Positions 1-8,878 of a stretch of DNA of 15,343 nt are shown in pieces. Each line of letters opens with the position of its first letter. Position 1 is the stretch's first letter. Origin of the DNA: Scatosoma sp045128055. Its GTDB lineage: Bacteria > Bacillota > Clostridia > Christensenellales > Borkfalkiaceae. The notes below the pieces were generated by a model, which was given only the letters and a program-made list of their open reading frames with translations, was not told the origin of the DNA and did not search any database. Made by a program: the position numbers and the translations under genes. The stretch covers positions 1-15,343 of the forward strand of contig JBGVRC010000143.1 of NCBI GenBank assembly GCA_045128055.1. Direction: 5' to 3'.

Positions 1-1
1 A

Positions 2-643
2 GATATCCACATTGAAAATATCGATATTCGCGAAACGCGTATTACGGGGATAGGTATTGAAAGCGTAGACGGAGCTGTCGTAGACGGGGTATATATCAAA
101 AACGTAAAAATGACCAACGTCAACGCGCCGCTCTTTATTCATATAGGCAAGCGTATGCGCGGACCGCAAGGCAGGGATATAGGTAAAATTAGAAACGTAA
201 CCTTGGAAAACATCACGGCGGAAGGTCCGTACGAACCGTATGAAATCGTGGCTTGGAATTATTTTAGCTTTAAAGCGAACGATTTTTATCAAGACCCGAA
301 AGTTTTTGGCAGAGCGGCTGGGTTTGACGGTACAAAACCGTTGGACGACTGGCAAATGACGAGCAATATGTGCGGTTTAAAGGGTTATCCCTTGGAAAAT
401 ATTACGCTTAGAAACGTGCATTTAAAGGTGGACGGCGGGGTGCAATCGTACGAGCGCAACGTACCCGAAGACGCGCAGGATTATCCCGAAGTGTACGTGT
501 ACGGTAGGATTTTACCCGCTAAGGGTATATATTTTAGACATATTGAAGGTCTGGCTTTGGAAAACGTAACCGTGGAAAGCTATCGCGAAGATGCGAGAGA
601 AAATTTTGTTTTTGACCAAGTAAACGGTTTAAACCAGTCGTAA
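2..643 (+). CDS. GH28 family glycosidase (polygalacturonase-type), C-terminal part
   Basis: This is the 3' part of a gene whose start lies left of the window. The frame is open from base 2, giving 213 codons before the TAA. The protein shows the repeating short strands of a right-handed beta-helix, with runs such as IENIDIRET, VYIKNVKMTNV, IRNVTLENITAEG and LENITLRNVHLKVDGG. The stretch with PLFIHIGKRMRGP and the closing pattern YPEVYVYGRILPAKGIYFRH followed by LALENVTVES are typical of the C-terminal half of bacterial GH28 enzymes, which hydrolyse galacturonide linkages in pectin or rhamnogalacturonan. The catalytic aspartates and the GHG region would lie upstream and cannot be checked, so activity and substrate are inferred. 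The nearest neighbour downstream is a sugar importer, which fits cleavage followed by uptake. No terminator is visible in the 78 nt before the next gene, so cotranscription is plausible. The main alternative is another pectate-lyase-fold glycosidase. Confidence 0.86.
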   Translation, partial: DIHIENIDIRETRITGIGIESVDGAVVDGVYIKNVKMTNVNAPLFIHIGKRMRGPQGRDIGKIRNVTLENITAEGPYEPYEIVAWNYFSFKANDFYQDPKVFGRAAGFDGTKPLDDWQMTSNMCGLKGYPLENITLRNVHLKVDGGVQSYERNVPEDAQDYPEVYVYGRILPAKGIYFRHIEGLALENVTVESYREDARENFVFDQVNGLNQS

Positions 644-721
644 AAATAAAATTAGGCTTCATAATTCAATATAAAAACAAAAGAAAATCATATAGCACTA
701 TATTCATAGGAGGATTTTAAG

Positions 722-2455
722 ATGAAGAAAACCCAAAAGGCAATAGCATTATTGTTAAGCACCTTGATGACGTTTGGCGTTGTAGGGAGCTTGACTGCTT
801 GTGGCGGTGGCGGCGACTCGAAGGTGGACGAAAAGACGATTGTTGTCAAAACCAGACGAGCGGGTTTCGGTACGGACTGGCTGTACGAATTGAAGGGGAA
901 ATTTGAAGCTGCATATGCCGAAGAAGGCTATAAAGTAATGATTAGAACGCCCGACAACGCCATCAAAGGCGATACGCTTGTCAAAGAGTTGGCGCTTGGC
1001 TACGATACGACAAAGGTCGATTTGTATATTAGTACCGACGCAAATCCCGACGCGGTAGGCGCTTTGGGAAATTACGGCGTTTTGGTAGAAAATATCGAAG
1101 AAAGCGTTTATAATCAGCCCGCTATTTCGTACGATGGTACGGAAGAAGCAAAGACGGTACGCGAAAAGATAAGATCGGAAACCATTTCCTATATGACGGA
1201 TACGAATGGCGAATTGTACGGTTACAGCTGGGCGCAAACTTCCGCAGGCTTGGTTGTGAATACCAGAAAATTAGCGGCTTACGGCTTGGATTTGCCGAAA
1301 ACGACCAACGAAATGTTCGATTGCTTCGATAAGATTTATTGCGGTTATAACGGCATAGAAAATTCGATAGAATCGGGTACGTATCCCATTACGTACGTTT
1401 CCGGCGGTAGCGGTTACGGTTTGGTTTTCTTATACGCTTTGATGGCGCAGTACGATATTGATGAGTATAACAAATTTTGGTCGTTTATGACGACGGACGA
1501 AGCGGGCGCGTCTATAAAATTGTCGGACGAAGCTTGTCAAGAATTATACGACGACCCTATGTTGCTCGAAATGATGAAGGTCGCTTATAGAACCTTCGAT
1601 TTAAATATTTCCGCTCCCGGCAGCGCGGCGCAGGGCGTAGACCAAGCCCAAGCGAAGATTATGGGCGACACGGACGGCGCGGTATTTATGTTTAACGGCG
1701 ACTGGATGCTCAACGAAGTAAAATTGAATTACGAAGAAGAATTAGGCGATATCGATTTCATTAACTTCCCCGTTATCTCTGCGGTTGGTAAGAAAGTGTT
1801 TGGCGCGGGTACTGCCTATAATTTCGACGACGCAAAATGTGAAGAATTGTTGTCCTATATCGTTGGTTTGGTGGACGAAAACAAGACGATCAACGAGATT
1901 ATTGCGGCTGTAAAAGCGGAAAAGAACGTGGACATTGCAGAAGCGGACGCTAAGGAAGTGGCTCGCGCAAGGGGCGTTACTTACGCTCGCGGCCCCGAAC
2001 ACGTGGCGTATATCACGAAAGGTACGCCTAAAAAAGACGTTGCGAGCTTGTTCCTTAGAATGATGAGTAGCGATGATTTCGGGGAAACGTTCAGTCGAGT
2101 AGCAAACGGCACCAGCCCTTACTGCGCGAAAGAAAATACGACGTCCGAATACGTCTTTGTGCGCAATGCGTCGAAAATCCCCGCAAATCGATATTTCTCG
2201 CTGGTTTCGCGGTTTGGTAGCTTAAAGGGATATAGGGGACAGCTTGGCAGCAGCCTTCTCGGTTTGTTTACGACGCAATCTCATATTCCCGATTACATTA
2301 CGGCGGAAAGTACGGCGAGTATGTACACGGCGTTAGGAACGAGAAACGGGTTGACGGAGAGCGTATATAATACGGCGGCGGAAAAGTTTTTGGCAGATGA
2401 AAAAGCGAACGTAATCAAGAATTGGAAAGATTATTTAAATTCCGCGGGATTATAA
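722..2455 (+). CDS. Extracellular sugar-binding lipoprotein of a CUT1-type ABC importer
   Basis: The 577-aa product starts with a lipoprotein signal peptide: a basic MKK, a hydrophobic stretch at about residues 7-24, and the lipobox L-T-A-C with Cys27 as the expected lipidated residue, followed by a Gly-rich linker. The mature part looks like a family 1 extracellular solute-binding protein. It has an early ligand-domain strand near residues 40-80, a VDLYIST stretch near 100, the YGYSWAQTSAGLVVNTRKL region near 170-185, and an AVFMFNGDWML strand near 320. It should capture an oligosaccharide outside the membrane and pass it to the two permeases encoded directly downstream. At 577 aa it is longer than the usual 400-450 aa, closer to LplA-like binding proteins. 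An added Lys/Glu/Ala-rich segment at about 380-415 accounts for part of the excess. The start is supported by AGGAGG at 708-713, 8 nt before the ATG. The ligand is unknown; the GH28 neighbour suggests galacturonide-containing fragments. Confidence 0.88.
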   Translation: MKKTQKAIALLLSTLMTFGVVGSLTACGGGGDSKVDEKTIVVKTRRAGFGTDWLYELKGKFEAAYAEEGYKVMIRTPDNAIKGDTLVKELALGYDTTKVDLYISTDANPDAVGALGNYGVLVENIEESVYNQPAISYDGTEEAKTVREKIRSETISYMTDTNGELYGYSWAQTSAGLVVNTRKLAAYGLDLPKTTNEMFDCFDKIYCGYNGIENSIESGTYPITYVSGGSGYGLVFLYALMAQYDIDEYNKFWSFMTTDEAGASIKLSDEACQELYDDPMLLEMMKVAYRTFDLNISAPGSAAQGVDQAQAKIMGDTDGAVFMFNGDWMLNEVKLNYEEELGDIDFINFPVISAVGKKVFGAGTAYNFDDAKCEELLSYIVGLVDENKTINEIIAAVKAEKNVDIAEADAKEVARARGVTYARGPEHVAYITKGTPKKDVASLFLRMMSSDDFGETFSRVANGTSPYCAKENTTSEYVFVRNASKIPANRYFSLVSRFGSLKGYRGQLGSSLLGLFTTQSHIPDYITAESTASMYTALGTRNGLTESVYNTAAEKFLADEKANVIKNWKDYLNSAGL

Positions 2456-2461
2456 TACATT

Positions 2462-3418
2462 ATGAAGATACTTAACGATATTAAGAAAAACTATTCAAGA
2501 CTGGAAAGGCGAGATTTCTTGTTTGCGTATCTATTCGTGCTCTTTCCCGTAACGCAATTTTTGATTTTCTGGTTTTTCGTAAACGCGTCGTCTATCGGCC
2601 TTGCTTTTAAAGACGCTCTTGGCGAGTTTACTTGGGCGAATTTCAAAATGGTGTACAACGGCTTTGTCGATAAAGATATGTTGGGTATCAACCTGTGGGA
2701 TTCGTTGGTGCGTTCTCTTATCTTATGGATTGTTGGGGAAGGCGTTATCTTTCCCATCACGCTGATTACCACGTACGTGTTGACGAAAAAAATTGCGGGA
2801 CATTACGTATTTCGTGTTATTTACTACATACCCGGTTTGATGGGCGCGATTATTTGGACGTTGCTCATTAAGGAAATGGTATCGTATTCCGGTCCTATCA
2901 CCAAAATATTGTTGTCTTTTGGGGCGGATTTGCCTTTGGGGGCGAAAAAGAATGGGCTTTTACGGCACGAGAATACGGCGTTTGTAACCCTTGTGACGGT
3001 GCGCTCGGTTATGGGCATCGTAGGCAATAACGCGGTTTTGACAGGCGCGTATACGCGTGTTCCGGACGAACTTTTTGAGTCAGCGGAATTAGACGGCGCG
3101 GGATTTTTTACGCAAATGTTCAAGATTGCGATTCCTTGTATTTGGGGAACGATTTGTACCCTGTTGACGTTTGCGCTGTGTAGTATCTTCACCTGCGATT
3201 ATAACGTATGGTTGTTTACGGACGGAACGGGGCGCTACGAAACGTCAACGATTGGCTTCCAGTTATTTAACTTAACCTATCGACTGTCTACGGGTACGGG
3301 TTCAACGGGATACGGCTATCCCGCGGCGCTCGGCGTAGTATTGACGTTGCTTACGTTGCCCGTGGTATTGACGGGTAAACACTTGTTGGAAAAAATGTCG
3401 GAAAACGTGGAGGTTTGA
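2462..3418 (+). CDS. Sugar ABC transporter permease, MalF/UgpA-like (CUT1)
   Basis: This 318-aa integral membrane protein has about six hydrophobic segments, at roughly residues 20-45, 80-110, 117-138, 175-198, 222-252 and 287-306. The cytoplasmic EAA loop that contacts the ATPase is clear at about residues 203-225, with ESAELDGAG and a closing KIAIP. The N-terminal position in the permease pair and the YYIPGLMGAIIW segment fit the MalF/UgpA (LplB-like) subunit of CUT1 importers. It would form the translocation channel with the permease encoded next. The ATG follows the stop of the binding-protein gene by only 6 nt and has no good Shine-Dalgarno sequence, so translation is probably coupled to the upstream gene. 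No ATP-binding subunit is encoded in the window. Many Bacillota CUT1 systems share one MsmX/UgpC-type ATPase encoded elsewhere, and that is the likely arrangement here. Confidence 0.9.
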   Translation: MKILNDIKKNYSRLERRDFLFAYLFVLFPVTQFLIFWFFVNASSIGLAFKDALGEFTWANFKMVYNGFVDKDMLGINLWDSLVRSLILWIVGEGVIFPITLITTYVLTKKIAGHYVFRVIYYIPGLMGAIIWTLLIKEMVSYSGPITKILLSFGADLPLGAKKNGLLRHENTAFVTLVTVRSVMGIVGNNAVLTGAYTRVPDELFESAELDGAGFFTQMFKIAIPCIWGTICTLLTFALCSIFTCDYNVWLFTDGTGRYETSTIGFQLFNLTYRLSTGTGSTGYGYPAALGVVLTLLTLPVVLTGKHLLEKMSENVEV

Positions 3419-3419
3419 T

Positions 3420-4307
3420 ATGACGAAGTTAAAATTCAAAAACGCTCCCGTTAGTGTAAAAATCATATACGTATGTTTTTTCATCGCGTTCGTGTTGTTC
3501 GCAGTTATGTATTTGTATCCGCTTGTTTGGGCAATGCTTAACTCCTTAAAGACGATGAAAGAGTACGCAACGGACAGTCTGTCGTTGCCTAAGAAGTGGA
3601 TATTTCAACATTATTTAGACGTATTTACAGAGTTTCAAGCCGTACCGCTTTCAGGAGGCGAACCGTTTCGATATTTCGATATGCTGTTAAATTCTTTGTG
3701 GATATTGGTCGTAAACGTGTTCGTAAACGTTGCGTCCAGCGCGTTGTTGGCATACGCCTTGGCTCGCTTCCGCTTTCCGGGCAGCAAATTCTTATACGCG
3801 GTGGTCATTTTTGCAAATACCATTCCCATCATCGGCGCGGGACCTGCGCAGTACAAGTTGGCGATGTCGTTAAATATGATCAATAATCCTGCAAGTATTT
3901 GGCTGATGTGGGCAGGCGGCTTCGACTTCGCGTTTATCGTGCTTTACGGCTACTTTAAGGGCGTCAGTCGCTCTTACTCCGAATCGGCGAAGATGGATGG
4001 CGCAAACAATTTGACGATCTTTATCAAAGTTATTCTTCCCCAGGTTACGCCGTGCATCGTCGCTATTTCCATTACGCAGGCGACGAGCGTATGGAACAAC
4101 TATTCGATATCCATGCTCTATATGCGCGATTATCCTAATCTTGCTTACGGTATGTATATCTTTAAGGACAGCACCTTTCTTGTAAAGGATTCTATGCCCA
4201 TCTATTTCGCGGCGGCGGTTGTTTCCTGTATTCCCATTATCGTATTGTATACTTGTTCGCAAAATCTTATTTTGAACAATATGACGACGGGTGGGTTAAA
4301 AGGCTAA
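3420..4307 (+). CDS. Sugar ABC transporter permease, MalG/UgpE-like (CUT1)
   Basis: This 295-aa membrane protein is the second permease of the importer. The first membrane helix (about residues 15-38) is followed by the LNSLKTMKEYATDSLSLPKKW segment typical of MalG/UgpE (LplC-like) subunits. The EAA loop is at about residues 188-207, with ESAKMDGANN followed by FIKVILP. Further hydrophobic segments lie near 75-105, 115-135, 150-175 and 255-280. The C-terminus keeps the family-like ending with NLILNNMTTGGLKG, close to the common 'GLTAGAVKG' type. Its ATG lies one base after the stop of the upstream permease, and its ribosome binding site GGAGG (3409-3413) sits inside that gene, so the two are translationally linked. 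Together with the binding lipoprotein it would import an oligosaccharide. Nothing is truncated or missing. Confidence 0.91.
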   Translation: MTKLKFKNAPVSVKIIYVCFFIAFVLFAVMYLYPLVWAMLNSLKTMKEYATDSLSLPKKWIFQHYLDVFTEFQAVPLSGGEPFRYFDMLLNSLWILVVNVFVNVASSALLAYALARFRFPGSKFLYAVVIFANTIPIIGAGPAQYKLAMSLNMINNPASIWLMWAGGFDFAFIVLYGYFKGVSRSYSESAKMDGANNLTIFIKVILPQVTPCIVAISITQATSVWNNYSISMLYMRDYPNLAYGMYIFKDSTFLVKDSMPIYFAAAVVSCIPIIVLYTCSQNLILNNMTTGGLKG

Positions 4308-4345
4308 GCATATTATTAAAACCATAAAATCAAAGGTGATAAATC

Positions 4346-7240
4346 ATGAAAAAACTGTGGATGGCATTTTTGGCTTGTATATCCTTCGTTTGTATAGCGC
4401 TTGGCGCAGCTTGTTCAGATGGCGACAAAGCAAAGCTCGCGTTTAACGAAGGCTATTTGGAACAAATTGTATTAGGCGAGCCTATTATGCTCGACGAGTA
4501 TATCGACCCGTCGTTGACGGATGATTATACGGCGATTTTGACCTGTGACGAAACGGGTCAAGAACGGGACTTAAAAGAGCTTGTTCAATGGACGACGGAT
4601 AAACCTGGTACGTACACGTTGACGTATACGGTAAAATCAGGAGAATATAAAGGAAAAATCAGTGCGAAAATCGAAGTGGTCGTTTCCAAAGCAACGTGGA
4701 AATATTCCACGCCTACGCTTGTATATCGCGCAGGCGATACGATGAGTATCAATCTTTTTAAACGTCAGCTGAATATTGCTGTGAATTCCTATTACGATTA
4801 CGAATTTTACGTAGAAAAAGTAACGTATAACGGTAAAGAAGAGCAGTTGAAAGGGGAAACGTCTTACACGTTCCCTGAACACGGCGAATTTTCTTTTACC
4901 TTCTGCGTGGAAACGAACGATGGGCAAATTTTAAAAGCGCAGCATGAAGTAACCGTACGCAAACAACAGGTGCTTGCAGACGGCGCGGAAGAATGGATGG
5001 CGGAAAATAATATTTCCGTAGACCCGGAAGGTTATACTTACATATCTTCCGACGGATACGTAGAATTAGACGCAGGCTATATTAACGGCTCGTATTTTAA
5101 AGACTATGTGCCTTATATCGCGTTCAACGGTAAAGACGGCGAGAACGGCTACGGCGCAAATACTTACGTAACAGTAGATTTCACGGGCAAGAACCTTCCC
5201 CAAGTCGCATTCTTCTGCGACGAAGTAAAGCCCAGCTACACCGACGGGGGAAAGGGGATGCTTTTCTTCAACGGTTTTGCATACGGACGAACGAACGTAG
5301 AACCCCAAATCAGCCGTATGGTAGTTTTCGGGCCGAATAAGGCAAGCTATGGCGAGCTTGACAATAAGGGTCGCTTTGTAGCAATCGGCTCTGCCACGTC
5401 TCCTTGCCCTGCAAGTTGGAATAGTTTGGATGAAAACTGTCAGTACAGATATATAATCGGTATTGAAAAGGCGACGGCAACGTCTATGACGGCGCGTATC
5501 CTTTTGATTAACCTGACGACTTGCGAAAGGGTATGGGATTTTTCGCAAAAGCTGTCTGGATATACGGTAACACAGTGCTCGCTCGAACCTTGTCCGCATA
5601 CGAACGGCGGCTGCTCAGAACCCCTTAATTTGGACGACAGCTATTATACGGGCAGTATCGTTTTGTATGGACTTTACGGCTACGACGCGACCTTTGATAA
5701 GGTATATATGCCTGTAACGGGGGTCAACGACATTTACGAGCTGGATCAAGCGGCGGAATTTAAGGACGATTATAAAAAGCATTGTAATTTGGGCGATACG
5801 GCAAACGTAGCCGACTATATCACGATTCCTACGGTGGATTACGAATTCCGCGTGGTAGATCCCGACGGGTTGCCCGTAACCATTGATGATGACGGCAATT
5901 TCACGTTTGTCAAGAGCGGTACGTATAGATTGTACTATGCGCCCAACGACGGGAATATCCGTCAAAGCTCGATAACCGTAAAGGTTTTGTATGAGTTGGA
6001 TACTCCGTTTGCGGCGGATTATTTAGAAACGCAAGGGGTGATTAACCCGTTCGAAGGAAGCATACTTGCCGTACCCAACACGAATGCGAATTTCATTAGC
6101 GAAGGGACGCGAAGTATCAAATATTACGCGGTGAGCGCAACGGATAATTTCAACGTCTTCGTTTCGAAAGAGTTTACCGATTTCGTATACCTTTCCAGAA
6201 AGGTACAAGGCGTAAGCTTTGAAATCTATTCGGAAACAGCGCTCAGTTATAGGCTGAAAACGTTGACGGACGACCCCCAAAACAACGCGTATCTTAGAGA
6301 AGATTACACGGGTACGATTCCCGCGGAAACGTGGACGACGGTAGTTTTATCGCGCGCGTTGATGATGAAGAATTTTGAAACGTATCGATCCAAAGCCTAC
6401 TCCATTGCGTTGGCGTTAGAGAAGACGGGCGGCTTTGGCGCAACGGAGTGCGTATATATCGATAATATTCAGCTGGTTATAGACGGCGAAGGCGCAGTTG
6501 CAAACGAAGCGCAGACGTTTATGCAAGCAAACAATATAACGGCTTATGAATACGATTCCATCAGCGCGGATATGAGCGTAGCGTTGAGAGCAGCTTATTA
6601 TCAAGGAAGACCTGAATACGATTCGCAGCGAATGAGCAACGACGACGTTCCTTACGTTGCGTACAACGGCAGCTACGGCGCGGGCAATTACGTAGTAGTA
6701 GATTTCACGGGTAAAAACGTACCGCAATTCTGTTTCTTCGCAAAAGAAGTTACGTCGTCGCTCTTGGACGGCAAAGCGGGTATTTACGTGCACACAGGTA
6801 TGTCCAAAGAGAACGGTGATTATAATGACATCAACGATGGCAATCGCGTTACCTTCTTTGGTCCGAAAAAGATAGAGTATGCCCACGTCAACAACCAAGG
6901 CCGACTTGGGGTATACGGTTCGGCAACGGACGTTTCGCCGCTTTCCATCAACGGTTTGGCGGACGGTACGCATTATAGATACGTTATCGGTATCAAGAGC
7001 GCGCAAAGCGGTAATTTCGTGTTGGAACAACTTTTGATAAATTTGGATACGAATACGGAAGCGGTGCGTTATGAAACGAGAATCTCGGGCGGTTGGATTA
7101 CGGCGGATTATATCAGCGGTAACATCGTAATGTACGGTAGATATAACGTGGCGATTACCTTGGATAAAATCTATGCGATTTACGAAGACGTAAGCAATAT
7201 CTACGAAATCGACAAGGTATCCGAAGCGCTTGGCGCGTAA
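4346..7240 (+). CDS. Large surface lipoprotein with a duplicated ~245-aa domain and Ig-like and CBM-like modules
   Basis: This 964-aa product has a lipoprotein signal peptide ending L-G-A-A-C, with Cys23 as the anchor. I read the modules as follows. Ig-like beta domains lie at about 30-110 (ending GTYTLTYTV) and 113-205. Domain R1 is at about 213-472. A third Ig-like segment is at about 473-550 (GTYRLYYAP). A beta-sandwich of carbohydrate-binding type is at about 555-715 and closes with VYIDNIQLVID, a typical last strand of such folds. Domain R2 is at about 721-964. R1 and R2 clearly match: both carry a VPY-A-NG start, then YV-VDFTGKN-PQ, later FGP-K--Y and GSAT, then YRY-IGI. I do not recognise R1/R2 as a named family. 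Position directly after the permeases suggests a surface glycan-binding role, which is inference. AAGGTGAT at 4333-4340 serves as the ribosome binding site. No catalytic motif is evident. Confidence 0.75.
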   Translation: MKKLWMAFLACISFVCIALGAACSDGDKAKLAFNEGYLEQIVLGEPIMLDEYIDPSLTDDYTAILTCDETGQERDLKELVQWTTDKPGTYTLTYTVKSGEYKGKISAKIEVVVSKATWKYSTPTLVYRAGDTMSINLFKRQLNIAVNSYYDYEFYVEKVTYNGKEEQLKGETSYTFPEHGEFSFTFCVETNDGQILKAQHEVTVRKQQVLADGAEEWMAENNISVDPEGYTYISSDGYVELDAGYINGSYFKDYVPYIAFNGKDGENGYGANTYVTVDFTGKNLPQVAFFCDEVKPSYTDGGKGMLFFNGFAYGRTNVEPQISRMVVFGPNKASYGELDNKGRFVAIGSATSPCPASWNSLDENCQYRYIIGIEKATATSMTARILLINLTTCERVWDFSQKLSGYTVTQCSLEPCPHTNGGCSEPLNLDDSYYTGSIVLYGLYGYDATFDKVYMPVTGVNDIYELDQAAEFKDDYKKHCNLGDTANVADYITIPTVDYEFRVVDPDGLPVTIDDDGNFTFVKSGTYRLYYAPNDGNIRQSSITVKVLYELDTPFAADYLETQGVINPFEGSILAVPNTNANFISEGTRSIKYYAVSATDNFNVFVSKEFTDFVYLSRKVQGVSFEIYSETALSYRLKTLTDDPQNNAYLREDYTGTIPAETWTTVVLSRALMMKNFETYRSKAYSIALALEKTGGFGATECVYIDNIQLVIDGEGAVANEAQTFMQANNITAYEYDSISADMSVALRAAYYQGRPEYDSQRMSNDDVPYVAYNGSYGAGNYVVVDFTGKNVPQFCFFAKEVTSSLLDGKAGIYVHTGMSKENGDYNDINDGNRVTFFGPKKIEYAHVNNQGRLGVYGSATDVSPLSINGLADGTHYRYVIGIKSAQSGNFVLEQLLINLDTNTEAVRYETRISGGWITADYISGNIVMYGRYNVAITLDKIYAIYEDVSNIYEIDKVSEALGA

Positions 7241-7246
7241 AAGGAG
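7241..7246 (+). promoter_or_regulatory. Ribosome binding site fixing the start at 7254
   Basis: AAGGAG begins directly after the stop codon of the upstream lipoprotein gene and lies 7 nt before the ATG at 7254. It selects this ATG over an in-frame TTG at 7230, which lies inside the previous gene and would put a basic, non-hydrophobic extension in front of a clean lipoprotein signal peptide. Confidence 0.8.
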
Positions 7247-7253
7247 AAAGACT

Positions 7254-8822
7254 ATGAAGAAGAAACTTATAGCAATGTGCTTAGCTGTCGTTTCCGCATG
7301 CACCCCGATATTTGGCGGTTGCGGAGAGAATGAAGCGAAAATTCCCGAAGGCCCCGACTATTCGGCGTCTACTTTGCAATATGATTTCTATGGCTATTCC
7401 GCGTGCATTGACGGTTGGAATATCGACGGCGTAGCGTACGACTCGGACGAAGACTATCTTTCGGTAGAGCGTATTAAAGAATACAAGGACGCGGGAATGA
7501 CCATCTATTTCCCGCAGGCAGGCGCCTTGGTGACGGATGCGTCGGCGCAGGATTTTGAAAACAGCGACGTCAAAAAAGCGTTGGATTATTCGTTAGAAGC
7601 AGGAATTGACAAAGTAATTTTAATGGATACGCGTATCCAAGCGCTTTCTAAACCCAGCTTTGGGACGGATAAGCAAATCAAGGAGAAAGTCAACAACGGC
7701 ACGATTTTAAACGAAGCGGGTTTGATCGGCGAAGGCAAACAGTTTGCAACGGAAGCGGATTTGGACGCATACGTTGCGGAATGTATGGCTCCTTATAAAG
7801 ATCACGAAGCGTTTTACGGGGTTATGCTCGGCGACGAACCGTACTTCTATCAAGCGCAAAACTACGGACAGGTATATCGTTCGATTAAGCGCGTATGTCC
7901 CGAAGCGTATATCCAGTATAACCTGCACCCGATTTCGTCAACGGAAGACGAAGATAACCGTAAAATATACTTTACCGGCGTAGAAGACAAAGAAGGGCTG
8001 ACGCAAACGGAACAGATGGTTCAAGCTTACGAAAGCTATTTGCGTTTATTCTTGGACGCAACGGGAGCGAAATATATCCAATACGACCAATATCCTTTTA
8101 GACGCGCCGATACGGTAGATTTGTACTATATTCTTGGATTGCAGGTGGTTTCAAGGTTGGCGCAGGAATACGACGCGGAATTCTATTTTGTAACGCAAAC
8201 GTACGGACAGACGGACAACATAACAAACCCCAGAATGTTGTCGCAGGAAGATTTGTATTGGCTCAACAATATGTTGGTAGGGTTTGGTATCAAACAAATA
8301 TCCTATTTTACCTACTTCACCAAAGCGGACAACAATAGAGAACATTTCATCGACGGTAACTCGTTCCTTACTTGGCGCGGCGAAAAAACGGACATCTATC
8401 ATTGGATGAAACAAATTATGACCGAAGAGCAAAAGCTCGCGCCGACGGTTTTAAACTTCGATTATAGAAGCAGTAAGGTTTACAGATTAGAAATGACAAG
8501 CTTTGACTGTACCTATGCAATGCGCACCATAGAAACGCCTGATTTTGTTGCGTTAAAAGACGTAAACATCAATAAAGAAGTTGCGTTGGTAACCGAGCTG
8601 TACGACGACGAAAAGCAAAATTATATGTATATGGTACAAAACATAGTCGATTCCACCAAAAAGGGCAGTAAAGCGTACCAAACTACGGAGTTGACGTTTG
8701 ATACGGCGTATAAATATGCGGCGGTATACGTAAAGGGCGAACGCACGCTTGTAAAACTGGATAAAGGCAAGCTCACGTTAAAGCATAAAGCAGGCGAAGC
8801 AACCTACGTAATGCCCTATTAA
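7254..8822 (+). CDS. TIM-barrel glycosidase-like lipoprotein
   Basis: The 522-aa protein begins with a lipoprotein signal peptide (MKKKLIAMCLAVVSAC, then lipobox F-G-G-C with Cys23). The mature part looks like a beta/alpha barrel of the glycoside hydrolase clan A or GH42-like type. It has alternating strands and helices from about residue 45 on (MTIYFPQAG, DKVILMDTRI, AFYGVMLGDEP, YIQYNLHP, KYIQYDQYPF, EFYFVTQTYGQ, IKQISYFTYF). GDEP at 193-196 sits at the end of a strand, where clan A enzymes carry the general acid/base glutamate, so Glu195 is the candidate. A second catalytic glutamate is not obvious: the later strand carries Gln315 and Gln319. The last ~100 residues form a separate beta-rich C-terminal part. 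I cannot assign a GH family. It may be a surface glycosidase acting with the GH28 enzyme, or a non-catalytic sugar-binding barrel. Spacing of 13 nt to the upstream gene supports one operon. Confidence 0.72.
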   Translation: MKKKLIAMCLAVVSACTPIFGGCGENEAKIPEGPDYSASTLQYDFYGYSACIDGWNIDGVAYDSDEDYLSVERIKEYKDAGMTIYFPQAGALVTDASAQDFENSDVKKALDYSLEAGIDKVILMDTRIQALSKPSFGTDKQIKEKVNNGTILNEAGLIGEGKQFATEADLDAYVAECMAPYKDHEAFYGVMLGDEPYFYQAQNYGQVYRSIKRVCPEAYIQYNLHPISSTEDEDNRKIYFTGVEDKEGLTQTEQMVQAYESYLRLFLDATGAKYIQYDQYPFRRADTVDLYYILGLQVVSRLAQEYDAEFYFVTQTYGQTDNITNPRMLSQEDLYWLNNMLVGFGIKQISYFTYFTKADNNREHFIDGNSFLTWRGEKTDIYHWMKQIMTEEQKLAPTVLNFDYRSSKVYRLEMTSFDCTYAMRTIETPDFVALKDVNINKEVALVTELYDDEKQNYMYMVQNIVDSTKKGSKAYQTTELTFDTAYKYAAVYVKGERTLVKLDKGKLTLKHKAGEATYVMPY

Positions 8823-8878
8823 AGGAAAAAATAACAGACGTTATATTAAAACTCGAAAAATGAAGGAGGAAAACAATT
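8823..8878 (+). promoter_or_regulatory. Short gap with strong ribosome binding site
   Basis: This AT-rich 56-nt gap carries AAGGAGG at 8863-8869, 9 nt before the ATG at 8879. That site decides the start in favour of MNSKMKK rather than the internal Met5. A 5-bp inverted repeat (8831-8835 with 8840-8844) is too weak to call a terminator. No convincing promoter is visible. Confidence 0.6.

Noticed and set aside
691..702. Short dyad TATAG-CA-CTATA before the binding-protein gene as an operator or promoter
   Set aside because: It is only five base pairs per arm in AT-rich DNA and lies close to the ribosome binding site, and no matching -35 box is seen. Chance is likely.
3596..3886. Alternative + strand frame within the second permease gene
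   Set aside because: It is Arg-rich with no ribosome binding site, and it overlaps a gene with clear permease motifs.
7230..7253. TTG start extending the TIM-barrel lipoprotein by 8 residues
   Set aside because: It overlaps the end of the previous gene, and the AAGGAG at 7241-7246 and the clean signal peptide both favour ATG at 7254.
8831..8844. Inverted repeat ATAAC...GTTAT as a terminator
   Set aside because: The stem is five AT-rich base pairs with no following T-run.
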